Assembly (NCBI RefSeq): GCF_030244015.1
Contig: NZ_JASSYX010000001.1
Location: forward strand, 496,001-560,000
DNA length: 64,000 nt
Reading direction: 5' to 3'
DNA from: Pedobacter ginsengisoli
GTDB lineage: Bacteria > Bacteroidota > Bacteroidia > Sphingobacteriales > Sphingobacteriaceae
Part shown: positions 18,629-28,079 of the stretch, one piece after another
Layout: every line of letters starts with the position of its first letter
How positions within the stretch are numbered: the stretch's first letter is position 1
Notes under the pieces: model-generated
Database searches by the model: none
Told to the model about the DNA's origin: nothing
What the model saw: the letters and a program-made list of their open reading frames with translations, nothing else
Position numbers and translations under genes: made by a program

Positions 18629-19180
18629 TTATGATGTTGTCGTGATGGAAGGAAAGTATTTCCAGTCCGGATGTTCGCGGTAAGGGATGTTATGATCAGC
18701 GGTCATTTTTTTAATACCCTGTTCCAGTTCCATACTGAATTTTGGGATGCCGAGGATCTGGTCATTATCGAGTTTGATCATGAAGTAGGCGTAGGTCTCA
18801 GAGACCATTAAGAATGAAGAGAACGGATAACCGGCATCACCACTTTCTGTACCAATGTACAAATGGTCATCGTTGATCTCCAGGTTTATGGCTGAACCGG
18901 CTAGTGAAGAATAGTTCTTTCTGATAGATCTTCTGAGCGCTCTTTTGTAAGCAAGCCTGGTATACCAATTGCCAAAAAAAAGGTACAACACCGCGATAGC
19001 GAGAAAAGTAAAACCAATAAAAAGATCTTTAAATATAAAGCCTCCTATACCTATTATAGCAGTCATCGCAATGACATACCAAAAGGACCTTTTCCTTTTC
19101 GCAATTTTCTTTTCATTGGTGGAGATGTCATAAAGCAGCGGATTTAGAATATCGTCTAGTGAGAGCTTATAAGTATACAT
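18629..19180 (-). CDS. YcxB-like membrane protein
   Basis: 183 residues. Two adjacent membrane helices at about residues 33-70 (SFWYVIAMTAIIGIGGFIF and IGFTFLAIAVLYLFFGNW) follow a soluble 30-residue N-terminus. The C-terminal half is a beta-rich domain (INLEINDDHLYIGTESGDAG; YFMIKLDNDQILGIPK) like the YcxB C-terminal domain. Function unknown. Minus strand, 49 bases upstream of the FrnE gene, divergent from tam. Confidence 0.7.
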   Translation of the reverse strand: MYTYKLSLDDILNPLLYDISTNEKKIAKRKRSFWYVIAMTAIIGIGGFIFKDLFIGFTFLAIAVLYLFFGNWYTRLAYKRALRRSIRKNYSSLAGSAINLEINDDHLYIGTESGDAGYPFSSFLMVSETYAYFMIKLDNDQILGIPKFSMELEQGIKKMTADHNIPYREHPDWKYFPSITTTS

Positions 19181-19233
19181 GGATGTTGATTTTGCTGCAA
19201 TATAATGCGTAATTTGGTAATAATATAATCATT

Positions 19234-20028
19234 ATGGAGCTACCTGGGAAAACCAAAGCCGACACCTGGTCTGCCGGACAATACACTAAATTTGAGAAAG
19301 AGCGGAACCGGCCGGTCAAAGATTTGCTTGCCCATATTTCAACTGACCGGGTAAGAAAAGCAATCGACATCGGATGCGGACCGGGAAACTCAACAGAACT
19401 GATCCGTCATCAGTACCCGGACGCTTTAATATCTGGCATCGATAGTTCCCGGGATATGATCAGCGCAGCCCGCAAAAGACTGCCTGGCATTTCCTTTGAA
19501 ATTGCCGACATTTCGAACTGGCAAACAGAAGACAAATATGACATCATTTTGGCCAATGCTGCACTGCAATGGGTGCCGGATCATGCGCAGCTGTTCCCCC
19601 GGCTGATTGCAAAATTAACAGAAGGCGGAAGCCTGGCGGTGCAGATGCCCGATAATTATAATGAACCGACACACCGCTTAATGCGTACAACCGCTGCAGA
19701 AGGTCCCTGGGAAAAAAAAATTGAATATGCAGCAGAAAGAGTTGCGCGCCAAAGCCCCGATTGGTACTACCAAATCCTAAAGCCCGAAGCCGCTTCGCTT
19801 AACATCTGGCGAACCACTTATTATCATCCACTGTCCGGAGGTGCAAAGGCAATTGTAGAATGGTTCAAAGCAACCGGGCTGCGCCCGTTTCTTGATCCCT
19901 TAGATGCCGGCGAGCAAACCGCATACCTGGATGCCTACACTTCAGCAATTGAAAAAGCTTACCCGGCTTATGCTGACGGAAGCGTTTTATTGCCATTCCC
20001 CAGATTGTTTATACTGGCGACACGCTAG
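19234..20028 (+). CDS. tam: Trans-aconitate 2-methyltransferase
   Basis: 264-residue class I SAM methyltransferase of the Tam type: opening WSAGQYTKFEKERNRP, SAM motif IDIGCGPGNSTELI, acidic GIDSSRDMI, and post-motif LANAALQWVPDHAQLF, all characteristic of Tam. It methylates trans-aconitate, detoxifying an aconitase inhibitor that arises from cis-aconitate. Monocistronic, divergent from the YcxB-like gene. Confidence 0.92.
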   Translation: MELPGKTKADTWSAGQYTKFEKERNRPVKDLLAHISTDRVRKAIDIGCGPGNSTELIRHQYPDALISGIDSSRDMISAARKRLPGISFEIADISNWQTEDKYDIILANAALQWVPDHAQLFPRLIAKLTEGGSLAVQMPDNYNEPTHRLMRTTAAEGPWEKKIEYAAERVARQSPDWYYQILKPEAASLNIWRTTYYHPLSGGAKAIVEWFKATGLRPFLDPLDAGEQTAYLDAYTSAIEKAYPAYADGSVLLPFPRLFILATR

Positions 20029-20163
20029 TCTTTTTCAAAAGTTAATCTAACGCAAACGTTTGTGCTTCTTTTGATTCTGGTAATGGTTTTAAATTTGATA
20101 ATTTAGTTTTGTTAATCTGGGAATCAACACCGGACTTTTTTTTAACCAGCCAAAACTCATAAA

Positions 20164-21591
20164 ATGAAACCAAACCGCAGAAAATTTTTACAGCAGCTTG
20201 CCTTAGGAACAAGCGCCATGGCCGTAGGCCTGCCATCTTTTGCAACAGAAGGCACAAATAAAGAGGAAATACTATCAACACCAGAACATCGCAGCAGCGC
20301 CCCAGGGTTTAACATGAGCGGATATGCTGCGCCAAAGATAGACAAAGTAAGGATCGGTATTGTTGGACTGGGAATGAGGGGCCCGGGTGCGGTGAGCAGA
20401 ATGTCGATGATAGAAGGCGTAGAAATTAAAGCACTTTGCGACAAGCTTCCGGAAAGAGCGACAAAAGCACAAAAATATTTAACAGATAAAGGATTGCCAA
20501 AAGCAAAAGAATATTCAGGTGAAAACGGCTGGAAAGAGATGATAGAGAAGGAAGACCTGGATCTGATCTATTCCTGTACTCCATGGTATCTGCATACCCC
20601 AATAGCTGTGTACGCCATGGAACACGGCAAGCACGTCGCAACAGAAGTTCCGGCAGCGCTGACGATTGATGAATGCTGGCAACTGGTACAAACCTCAGAA
20701 AAGACCAGGAAGCATTGTATGATGCTTGAAAACTGCTGCTATGACTTTTTTGAAATGCTGACCCTGAACATGGCCCGTCAGGGATTGTTTGGAGAGCTGG
20801 TCCATGCGGAAGGTGCATATATCCACAATTTGCTTGACTTGAATTTTGATAAAAATGGCTATTATGACATGTGGAGGCTCAAACAAAATATCGGAAGCAG
20901 CGGGAACTTGTATCCTACACATGGTTTGGGACCGATTGCGCAATGTTTAAACATCAACCGGGGCGACAAAATGGACTACCTGGTTTCGATGTCGACCAAT
21001 GATTTCCAGATGGGAAAAGAAGCAGAGGAAAGAGCGAAAAAAGACGAGTTCTACAAGCAGTTTGTAGGCAAAAAATACCGGGGCAATATGAATACGACCA
21101 CTATCAGGACAGCCAAAGGCAAGACGATGATGATCCAGCACGATGTGACCTCACCAAGGATCTATTCCAGAATCCATTTGTTAAGCGGAACAAAGGGTTT
21201 TGCCAGTAAGTGGCCGGAACCAGAACGCATATCTTTCGGCGAAGAAAGAGTCAAAGAAGCCGATTTGAAAGAATTATATGAGACCCATACACCACCACTA
21301 ATCAAACACGTAGGCGACATCGCAAAAAAAGTTGGCGGCCACGGCGGTATGGACTTCATCATGGACTGGCGCCTGATAGATTGTTTAAGGAACGGCCTTC
21401 CGTTAGATCAGGATGTTTATGATGCTGCAGCATGGAGCTGCATCCTTCCTTTAAGTGAAAAATCAGTGGCCAAGCGCTCTTCGAGTGTAGATGTGCCCGA
21501 TTTTACCAAAGGATCCTGGACCAGTAACAAGCCGGTAAACCTGACCCTTGACGGAGGTGGCAACACCACAGTGAGAAGTATAAAATCATAA
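20164..21591 (+). CDS. Gfo/Idh/MocA family protein of the GH109 glycosidase type
   Basis: 475 residues. A Tat-type signal (RRKFLQQLALGTSAMAVGLP) indicates folded export with bound NAD. The Rossmann motif is IGIVGLGMRGPGAVSRM. The GH109 body is recognisable by MLENCCYDFFEMLTLNMARQ, HAEGAYIHNLLDL, NLYPTHGLGPIAQCLN and MNTTTIRTAKGKTMMIQHDV, the pattern of the NAD-dependent alpha-N-acetylgalactosaminidases. These enzymes cleave terminal GalNAc by an oxidation-elimination mechanism without consuming NAD. A released GalNAc or galactose would fit the galactose-acid genes further left. It stands alone and ends in a hairpin terminator. Confidence 0.87.
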   Translation: MKPNRRKFLQQLALGTSAMAVGLPSFATEGTNKEEILSTPEHRSSAPGFNMSGYAAPKIDKVRIGIVGLGMRGPGAVSRMSMIEGVEIKALCDKLPERATKAQKYLTDKGLPKAKEYSGENGWKEMIEKEDLDLIYSCTPWYLHTPIAVYAMEHGKHVATEVPAALTIDECWQLVQTSEKTRKHCMMLENCCYDFFEMLTLNMARQGLFGELVHAEGAYIHNLLDLNFDKNGYYDMWRLKQNIGSSGNLYPTHGLGPIAQCLNINRGDKMDYLVSMSTNDFQMGKEAEERAKKDEFYKQFVGKKYRGNMNTTTIRTAKGKTMMIQHDVTSPRIYSRIHLLSGTKGFASKWPEPERISFGEERVKEADLKELYETHTPPLIKHVGDIAKKVGGHGGMDFIMDWRLIDCLRNGLPLDQDVYDAAAWSCILPLSEKSVAKRSSSVDVPDFTKGSWTSNKPVNLTLDGGGNTTVRSIKS

Positions 21592-21610
21592 TCCTTGTAA
21601 ATAAACTGGC

Positions 21611-21641
21611 AAAGCCCTGGGGAGACCCGGGGCTTTTGTTT
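21611..21641 (+). terminator. Rho-independent terminator after the GH109-type gene
   Basis: AAAGCCCTGGG at 21611-21621 pairs with CCCGGGGCTTTT ending at 21638 (one G-T pair, loop GAGA) and runs into TTGTTTT. It lies 20 bases after the stop and close to the convergent gene's stop, so it may serve both. Confidence 0.7.
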
Positions 21642-21650
21642 TGCGGATGA

Positions 21651-22415
21651 CTATAAGATCTCTTTGAAGGTTTTGTAGAGTATGCGCGGCGTCATCATCG
21701 CATTATTGGTGATTGAATAGACGATCTTATGATTTTTATCGGTGAGTACAATAACTGGCCTGTTTTCAGTTTCATATGCACTGGTTACGGCTCCCGCGTC
21801 CACAATATGCTGCGTATTTACGATCGGGTTTTTCTTGAGTGCCTCTTTGGCAACATCTGTCGGGTGGTGCGTGATCGTCAGTATTTCCAGCTTGTCTGGA
21901 TTAAAGTACATGGACAACACCTCATTGACTGCCGAGTAGGCATCAGGCGTGCTCCCTGCAAAACAGCCATCACACCAGAAGATCAGCATGACTGCTTTTC
22001 CGTCAAATGATTTACGGTCAATGTCTTTATTTAAAGGCCTCAGGTCCAGTATTGCTCCTTCCTGCAGCTTCGGATTTTTCGGCCGCAATGCGCTTTTCGT
22101 AGCGGAATCTGATACAGCCTGACGTGCAGGATTTATCTTGGTTAACAGTTTTTTATACTCGCCCTGATCATTTTTTTTCCAGCCCAGCATGTACTCGTAG
22201 GTTTTCAACAGCGCCACTGCCTTCGCAGAATCGACTACATTACCAGCGCCGTCATAGAACCTGGGGTCAGTAATTTTGACGTTGCCAAACATTTTTTGAA
22301 GATCTGACCCTTTTATAGTTACTCTTGTTGTGGTCACAGTGGCGGCACGTTCGGCCTGTGCAAAAAGAGAGAAAAACAGAACAGACAAAAGCCCGGTTAA
22401 GATTAAGCGTTTCAT
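21651..22415 (-). CDS. Exported thioredoxin-fold protein with CDGC motif
   Basis: 254 residues with a signal peptide (LILTGLLSVLFFSLFAQA). The second half (about 120-254) is a TlpA/AhpC-like domain: KAVMLIFWCDGCFAGSTPDA, with CxxC replaced in context by CDGC, then EILTITHHPTDVAKEAL, and a cis-Pro in ENRPVIVLTDKNHKIVYSI. The first half is a Bacteroidota-specific N-terminal region. Likely a periplasmic thiol oxidoreductase; partner unknown. Confidence 0.72.
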   Translation of the reverse strand: MKRLILTGLLSVLFFSLFAQAERAATVTTTRVTIKGSDLQKMFGNVKITDPRFYDGAGNVVDSAKAVALLKTYEYMLGWKKNDQGEYKKLLTKINPARQAVSDSATKSALRPKNPKLQEGAILDLRPLNKDIDRKSFDGKAVMLIFWCDGCFAGSTPDAYSAVNEVLSMYFNPDKLEILTITHHPTDVAKEALKKNPIVNTQHIVDAGAVTSAYETENRPVIVLTDKNHKIVYSITNNAMMTPRILYKTFKEIL

Positions 22416-22481
22416 TGAGATGGTTGTTAGAATCAGTAAGGTAATAATTCTCTACCTTTATCTCAAAAATTTTGCTGTTAC

Positions 22482-22838
22482 ATGAACGAATACCTATTCT
22501 CCTACGGAACACTTCAAAAAGATAAAGTACAGCTCGAAACATTCGGGCGGTTGCTACAAGGCTCAAACGACACCCTAAAAGGCTATAAACTATCGACCGT
22601 TAGAATCACAGATGAAGATGTGCTCAGCAAGAGTGAGCAGGAATATCACCTGATTGCTATCCCCTCAGAACAGGAAACTGATGCCATCGACGGCATAATT
22701 TTCGAAATCACACCTGAAGAACTGCTGGCAGCAGACGGCTATGAGACAGACGCCTATAAAAGGGAAAAACTGACATTCAGGTCCGGAAGAACGGCATGGG
22801 TCTATGTTGCTGCTTCTCCTGCTTCACCAGCACACTGA
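22482..22838 (+). CDS. Gamma-glutamylcyclotransferase-like (AIG2 family) protein
   Basis: 118 residues. The substrate-binding loop YGTLQKDKVQ lies at residues 8-17 and the catalytic-acid region reads LLAADGYETDAYKREK, with Glu in ADGYE. IIFEITPEEL between them fits the beta barrel. Family members form 5-oxoproline from gamma-glutamyl peptides, though many small homologues are uncharacterised. Divergent from the thioredoxin-fold gene. Confidence 0.85.
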   Translation: MNEYLFSYGTLQKDKVQLETFGRLLQGSNDTLKGYKLSTVRITDEDVLSKSEQEYHLIAIPSEQETDAIDGIIFEITPEELLAADGYETDAYKREKLTFRSGRTAWVYVAASPASPAH

Positions 22839-22998
22839 TCAGGCAATTGTTAAAATAAGTTAAAGGGAGCGATATCTTTCGCATATTTTGTTTTTTTGAT
22901 TAGGAGCAGCTGATAATTATTATCAATGGTTTTCAGAAGAAAATTGTCGATAAACTACCTTAGATGATTAGAGCTCAAAATTTCGTATCTTGGATCGT

Positions 22999-23466
22999 AT
23001 GAAAAAATCAGCTTTTAACATTTCATTTGTTGTCATGCTTTTGTGTGTTGTCGCAAGTAAATTGAATGCCCAGGCCGTCAATCCCGGCGCGTTGCAAAGC
23101 AATCCCTGGACTGTGAATGAACTGCTGCAGCCCGGCATACTGGCCAAGATGATCAGCAGCAATCAAAAAGTACGCATTTACAACATTGGTGTAGTGCAGG
23201 ACATCAAAGGAGCAATCAATGTTGGCGCTGCCAGCAAAAAAGAAAGCCTGCAAAAGTTCGCCCAGGCAATTAAGACAAGCCCGAAAGATGAAATGATCGT
23301 GGTGTATTGTGGCTGCTGTCCCTTCGATAAATGCCCGAACATCAGGCCTGCCTTTCAATTGCTCAAAGCACAGAAATTTTCAAAACCCTATTTGCTAAAC
23401 CTGAGCACCAATTTAAAAACTGACTGGATCAGTAAGGGATATCCGTTGGCGAAACCAGAGCAATAA
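22999..23466 (+). CDS. Exported rhodanese-like protein
   Basis: 155 residues with a signal peptide (ISFVVMLLCVVASKLNAQA). The rest is a rhodanese-like domain; the loop reads VVYCGCCPFDKCPNIRPAF, with four cysteines in 10 residues around the usual catalytic Cys. An Asp from the usual active site is not evident. ATG at 22999 was taken rather than an in-frame TTG at 22990. May bind or transfer sulfane sulfur or a metal in the periplasm; function unproven. Confidence 0.72.
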   Translation: MKKSAFNISFVVMLLCVVASKLNAQAVNPGALQSNPWTVNELLQPGILAKMISSNQKVRIYNIGVVQDIKGAINVGAASKKESLQKFAQAIKTSPKDEMIVVYCGCCPFDKCPNIRPAFQLLKAQKFSKPYLLNLSTNLKTDWISKGYPLAKPEQ

Positions 23467-23554
23467 AGCGGCTGGCTCTTCTAATTATTTAAAAAAATAA
23501 ATAGAAGGCAAATTCAAATTTGGTTAAAAATTTGTTTTTTTATATAATTACGCC

Positions 23555-26500
23555 ATGAAGTTTAAATTAACATTTCTCATTTTTTTAGTGGCTCTCACTG
23601 CTCACGCGCAAACAAATTTAAATATAGGTTGGGAGTTTTTTCTTAAAAATGACCATACTAATGCGCGTTCTTTTTTCAACAAACAGACACTTAACCCCGC
23701 TACAGCCGACGAGGCGCTTGTAGCCCTGGCTATGATAGGCCAGGTTGACAGACCTGATGCCGAGGGATTTTCTTATCTCAACAAGCTGGCAGGCACATCC
23801 AAGAACCCGACGCCTTATCTGATTGCACTATGGAGCGATCCGGCCAATTATTCCGGACGCATAAAATCGGCAGAACAGCTTGAATTCTACAGGAAATTGT
23901 CTACAAGAAAAGATGTTGACGGGGCACTGAATGCAATGGCATTTTCGTTGCTGGGGGCCCATTACCAGCAGTTGAAACAATTTAAGGAAGCCGACTCCTA
24001 TTTTGCAAATCTTGGCGAACTGGAGAACTGGCTGATCACGGGGGAGTATGAAAATATCTCTACCAGTGGGTTCGATAAGCAATACGATGTGATTGCCCAT
24101 CCCGAGACCAATTACGTGTTTACCGGTAAAATGAATAGAAAGTTTAGCTGGAGGACGGTACCCCACATCCGTCACGATCGCTGGTTCGATTTTACATATT
24201 ATAACGCCTACCACAACGCAATTCAATTTGCTCAGACCTTTCTGAATGTCCCGGAGGAAGTAAATGCACAGATCCGGGTTGGGGTTTCTGGTTCTGTGAA
24301 GGTATGGGTCAATGACCAGCTGCTAATCAGCGAGGCAGAAGAACGCAACAATGATCTGGATTCTTATATATCAAACGTCAAACTAAGCAAGGGATACAAC
24401 AGGATACTGGTGCAGGTAGGAGAAAGCTACGCAGGCAGGTCGAATTTTATGGTAAGGGTAACAGACGTTAATGGCCGGCCGCTTCCTCAGCTGACCACCA
24501 GCAGTGAACCAAAGCCTTATACAAAGGCCGGTGCTTCAGTTGCGGCGTTGGTAAAATCGCCCGGGTTTCAATATTTTGAAGACGGTTTAAAAGGTCAGTC
24601 CGGAACTTACTTCAGCCAGCTGATGCTTGCTAAACTATACCTTCATCAGGGTAATATCTTCGAAGCACGCTTACTACTGGAACAGCTAAAGTCGAAGTTT
24701 CCTGAAAGCACTTATCTTAACCTTTTGCTGATCAACCTCTTTAACAAGGCTGATAACAGGACAGGGATTGAAACCTTAAACGAAGAGATCAAACAGCACG
24801 ACCCGGAGTCCCTCCTGGCATTAGAACTCAAATACAATGAACATCTGTCTCAAAACGATGATGTGAAGGCTAGCGAAGTGCTGGCTAAACTCGAAAAGAT
24901 TTACGGAGAAGATGAAAGTGTGCTGCTCAAGAAGCTAAATATACTTGTAAAGCAGAAGAAGGAGCCGGAGGTGATGGAGCTCGTCGAGCGTGTTTACCCT
25001 AAATTTAATAATATCCCGAAGATCGTTGAACTGAAATACCTGATAGAGTCGCAGTTCAGGAACAATCCGGATGCGATGGCCGTGCTTCAGAAATATATAG
25101 ATACCAATGATGACTATGCTTCTGCCAAATACGTTGCCAAGCTCTATATTGAAAAGGGGCAGACTGACAAAGGCATTGCCATTTACCGTAAAGAAATTGA
25201 AGGAGACCCGATCGGATACGCCATTTATACCGATCTTGCCGCCATCTATACGAATCTGCAAAAATACGATGAGGCTGAAAAACTGTATAAGCAGTCGCTG
25301 GAAATAGACCCGAACAATGCGGGAGTCTATGAGGAGCTGGGTCAGTTGTACAAACTTGCAAAAGCCAAAGAAAAAAGTATTACCGCTTACGAGACCGCTT
25401 TAAGGATCAGCCCTAACAATTATGAAGCGATAAAGTCGCTTCGCGAATTGCAGGGTAAAAAATATGTTTTTGATTACTTCGTACAGCCGGATATAAAGGA
25501 CCTCATCGCAAAGGCGCCTTCAAAGAGCGATTATCCGGATGACCATGTTGTCATGTTGAATAATGAAGTGCAAAAAGTTGTCTATAAGGATGGTGGTTCG
25601 GAAGAAAAACACTTCATTACCGCTAAGATCCTTACACAGACAGGCCTGGAGAACATGAAGGAATATAGCATTGGATACAATAATGATCAGAATCTGTATA
25701 TAGAGGTTGCTGAAGTCATCAAAGCCAATGGAAGTAAGGTTCCTGCTGAAACCGATCAAAATCAGCTGGTATTTACAAACCTGGAAGTTGGCGATTTTGT
25801 AAACATCCGTTATAAGATGGAAAACTTCCACATTGGAGCAATGTCATCTCATTTCTGGGACACATTCTATTTCAGCGACGGGCTGCCACATGCAAACATC
25901 AAATATTCGCTGCTGGTCCACAAGGAGAAAATTTTTAAGCATTTATTCTCCCAGCAGGAAATAAAGCCAGAGAAAACTGTGCGTGACGAATTCGATCTTT
26001 ATGTCTGGCAGAAGACCAGACAGCCATCACTCCGTTATGAAGACAAGATGCCGGCGATGGATGACGTTGCCAATGTCCTTTATATCTCGACGATCCCCGA
26101 CTGGAATTTTATCTCTCACTGGTACGACAATATAGCTTCTGCAAAGGCCAGGAGCAGCTATGAAATTCGTAAAGTGGTAAACGACCTTTTTGCAGGTAAG
26201 CAGAGTTTGAGCCAGTTGGAAAAGGTTAAAATGATCTACAAATACATCACAACCAATATCGCCTATAGTTCAGTCGGTTTCAGGCAAAGTGGTATTGTTC
26301 CTCAAAACCCCTCTGCCGTTATTAACACCAGGATCGGCGATTGCAAGGACGTATCTACGCTTTTTGTTGCAATGTGCAAGGAAGCGGACATTAATGCTAA
26401 CCTGGCATTGGCAAATACCAGGGACAGGGGGCAAAATACACTGCTGCTACCAAGTATGGAGTTTAATCATTGCATTGCGAAGGCATCCATTGACAACAAG

Positions 26501-27280
26501 GACTATTGGGTAGAGCTGACCTCAGGAACCCTTCCATTCAATACGTTCGGTAATTCCTTCCTGGGTTCTAATGTACTTGAAATCGGTAAACCGGAAAGCA
26601 AACTGGCTAAATTCAGTCCGGCCGAAAGAGGAAGAAACATTATGGGCTATAATACCTTTGTGAAACTGGAAGAGAAGGATATGGTCATATCTGAGAAGAA
26701 TTGGAACACAGGATCTGTGAGCAGTTTCCTGAGAACCGAGTTTAGTGATCTGAGCAGCTCAGACCAGGTTAAGAAAATGAAGGAACAGCTTGCCGGTTCC
26801 TATCCGGAAAATGAGGTTAGTATACTCAAATTTACCAATCTTGATCCCAAAAAAAACTTTTCAGATACAGTGGGTACGGAGAGTGCTTATAAACTCTTAA
26901 ATGTAAGTAAAACTGTAGCGGGTATGTCAATCTTTTCGCTTCCGTGGTCGGGCAAGGCGTATGCGACAAACCTGAAGATGGTTACACAGCGCTATTTTGG
27001 TATCGATTTGGTGCAGCTCTTTGGTGTGGATGAATGCAATCAGGAGCTGCTGCTCGAACTCCCTGCCGGAAAGAAGATCGTTGAAGCGGTTAAAACTGTT
27101 AAACTGAGCAATGAGTTTGCTGATTACCAGTTGCAAACTTCGGAAAGTAACGGTAAGCTCGTGCTAAAGCGCAGCTTTGTAATGAAGAAAGATTTTGTGC
27201 CTCTGGATAAGGTCGATCAGTTCAAGGTCTTTTACAAGGAGATGTGCGACATCGATGATCAGCAGATTGCAATGAAATAA
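23555..27280 (+). CDS. Large exported TPR - DUF3857 - transglutaminase-like protein
   Basis: 1241 residues with signal peptide (FLIFLVALTAHAQ). The N-terminal half is helical with TPR units, clearest at about 555-640 (YAIYTDLAAIYTNLQKYDEA; GVYEELGQLYKLAKAKEKS), around a lectin-like insert near 190-300. DUF3857 spans about 645-850, followed by a transglutaminase core at about 880-1010 with Cys in RIGDCKDVSTLFVAM and His in MEFNHCIAKAS; the third-position residue is near YWVELTSG. DUF3857-transglutaminase proteins are Bacteroidota-typical envelope proteins without a known substrate. Monocistronic. Confidence 0.85.
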   Translation: MKFKLTFLIFLVALTAHAQTNLNIGWEFFLKNDHTNARSFFNKQTLNPATADEALVALAMIGQVDRPDAEGFSYLNKLAGTSKNPTPYLIALWSDPANYSGRIKSAEQLEFYRKLSTRKDVDGALNAMAFSLLGAHYQQLKQFKEADSYFANLGELENWLITGEYENISTSGFDKQYDVIAHPETNYVFTGKMNRKFSWRTVPHIRHDRWFDFTYYNAYHNAIQFAQTFLNVPEEVNAQIRVGVSGSVKVWVNDQLLISEAEERNNDLDSYISNVKLSKGYNRILVQVGESYAGRSNFMVRVTDVNGRPLPQLTTSSEPKPYTKAGASVAALVKSPGFQYFEDGLKGQSGTYFSQLMLAKLYLHQGNIFEARLLLEQLKSKFPESTYLNLLLINLFNKADNRTGIETLNEEIKQHDPESLLALELKYNEHLSQNDDVKASEVLAKLEKIYGEDESVLLKKLNILVKQKKEPEVMELVERVYPKFNNIPKIVELKYLIESQFRNNPDAMAVLQKYIDTNDDYASAKYVAKLYIEKGQTDKGIAIYRKEIEGDPIGYAIYTDLAAIYTNLQKYDEAEKLYKQSLEIDPNNAGVYEELGQLYKLAKAKEKSITAYETALRISPNNYEAIKSLRELQGKKYVFDYFVQPDIKDLIAKAPSKSDYPDDHVVMLNNEVQKVVYKDGGSEEKHFITAKILTQTGLENMKEYSIGYNNDQNLYIEVAEVIKANGSKVPAETDQNQLVFTNLEVGDFVNIRYKMENFHIGAMSSHFWDTFYFSDGLPHANIKYSLLVHKEKIFKHLFSQQEIKPEKTVRDEFDLYVWQKTRQPSLRYEDKMPAMDDVANVLYISTIPDWNFISHWYDNIASAKARSSYEIRKVVNDLFAGKQSLSQLEKVKMIYKYITTNIAYSSVGFRQSGIVPQNPSAVINTRIGDCKDVSTLFVAMCKEADINANLALANTRDRGQNTLLLPSMEFNHCIAKASIDNKDYWVELTSGTLPFNTFGNSFLGSNVLEIGKPESKLAKFSPAERGRNIMGYNTFVKLEEKDMVISEKNWNTGSVSSFLRTEFSDLSSSDQVKKMKEQLAGSYPENEVSILKFTNLDPKKNFSDTVGTESAYKLLNVSKTVAGMSIFSLPWSGKAYATNLKMVTQRYFGIDLVQLFGVDECNQELLLELPAGKKIVEAVKTVKLSNEFADYQLQTSESNGKLVLKRSFVMKKDFVPLDKVDQFKVFYKEMCDIDDQQIAMK

Positions 27281-27338
27281 ATTGGGCGAAGCCGCAAGTG
27301 CAGTTTGGGTGATCTACCAGCTGCAAGACAAATAGTTT

Positions 27339-27947
27339 TTATTTCATTGCCCCGGCAATTTTTAATGCATCCGGATCACCGCTACCTGAAAGATTGGCAA
27401 CTATCGCATCCCTGTTCTCCTGCGGATGGTTCTGGCTCAGCTTGAACACATGGTCCAGCGTTTCGACAGTAAGCTCAAAACCAGCAATAGCAGGAAGCAG
27501 TCTTTGGATATAGGCCTCATCCATTTTGTGAAATGCAGCAGGGCTGTTTGCCGGGTCTTCATATTGGTCTGTTAGCTTTTTTATCGCCTCATAAGTGCCT
27601 GCAGCATCTAAAAATTTAATACTTCCTTTGGCGTGTACGGTCATGTAATTCCATGTAGAAGCTGCAGCGGGTTTGGTATAAACTGATGCGCTGACATAAG
27701 TATGCGGGCCAGTGAAAAGGGCAAGGGCATTAGGGTTCTTCAACAATGCCTCATAATGATCCGTGTTTTTCATCATGTGGCCATGTAGCACCAGGCGGCC
27801 TTCTTTGTCTTCATTCAGCTGCACCGGAATCTGTGTCGCAACAGGAAACTCACCGTCATGACCTATCAGGGTGATGAATGGATTTTTATTCATAAACTTC
27901 AGGACTTCAGCCTGGGCCTTGGCTTTGAATTTTGCAGATTGGTACAT
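27339..27947 (-). CDS. PaiB-type FMN-binding protein
   Basis: 202 residues of the PaiB/FMN-binding negative regulator family: starts MYQSAKFKAKAQAEVLKFM, then FITLIGHDGEFPVATQIPV, LHGHMMKNTDHYEAL, FTGPHTYVSASVY and TWNYMTVHAKGSI. The split-barrel FMN fold resembles pyridoxamine oxidases. In Bacillus the homologue affects sporulation and protease genes, but in Bacteroidota the role is probably enzymatic. Convergent with the DUF3857 gene, divergent from the LytS kinase. Confidence 0.9.
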   Translation of the reverse strand: MYQSAKFKAKAQAEVLKFMNKNPFITLIGHDGEFPVATQIPVQLNEDKEGRLVLHGHMMKNTDHYEALLKNPNALALFTGPHTYVSASVYTKPAAASTWNYMTVHAKGSIKFLDAAGTYEAIKKLTDQYEDPANSPAAFHKMDEAYIQRLLPAIAGFELTVETLDHVFKLSQNHPQENRDAIVANLSGSGDPDALKIAGAMK

Positions 27948-28079
27948 AACAAGCTTGAGAGATAAAATGCTAATTTACAAATTCTAGCCCATTTCTGCCA
28001 GTTACTCAATCTGTATTGCCTGCCTAAGCTGTAAAATACATTTTTGTGATGTAACAATTAACCCTTATACTTAAACATC

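Noticed and set aside
25056..25361. Minus-strand open frame of 101 codons inside the TPR/DUF3857 gene
   Set aside because: It is antisense to coherent TPR repeats and has no independent evidence.
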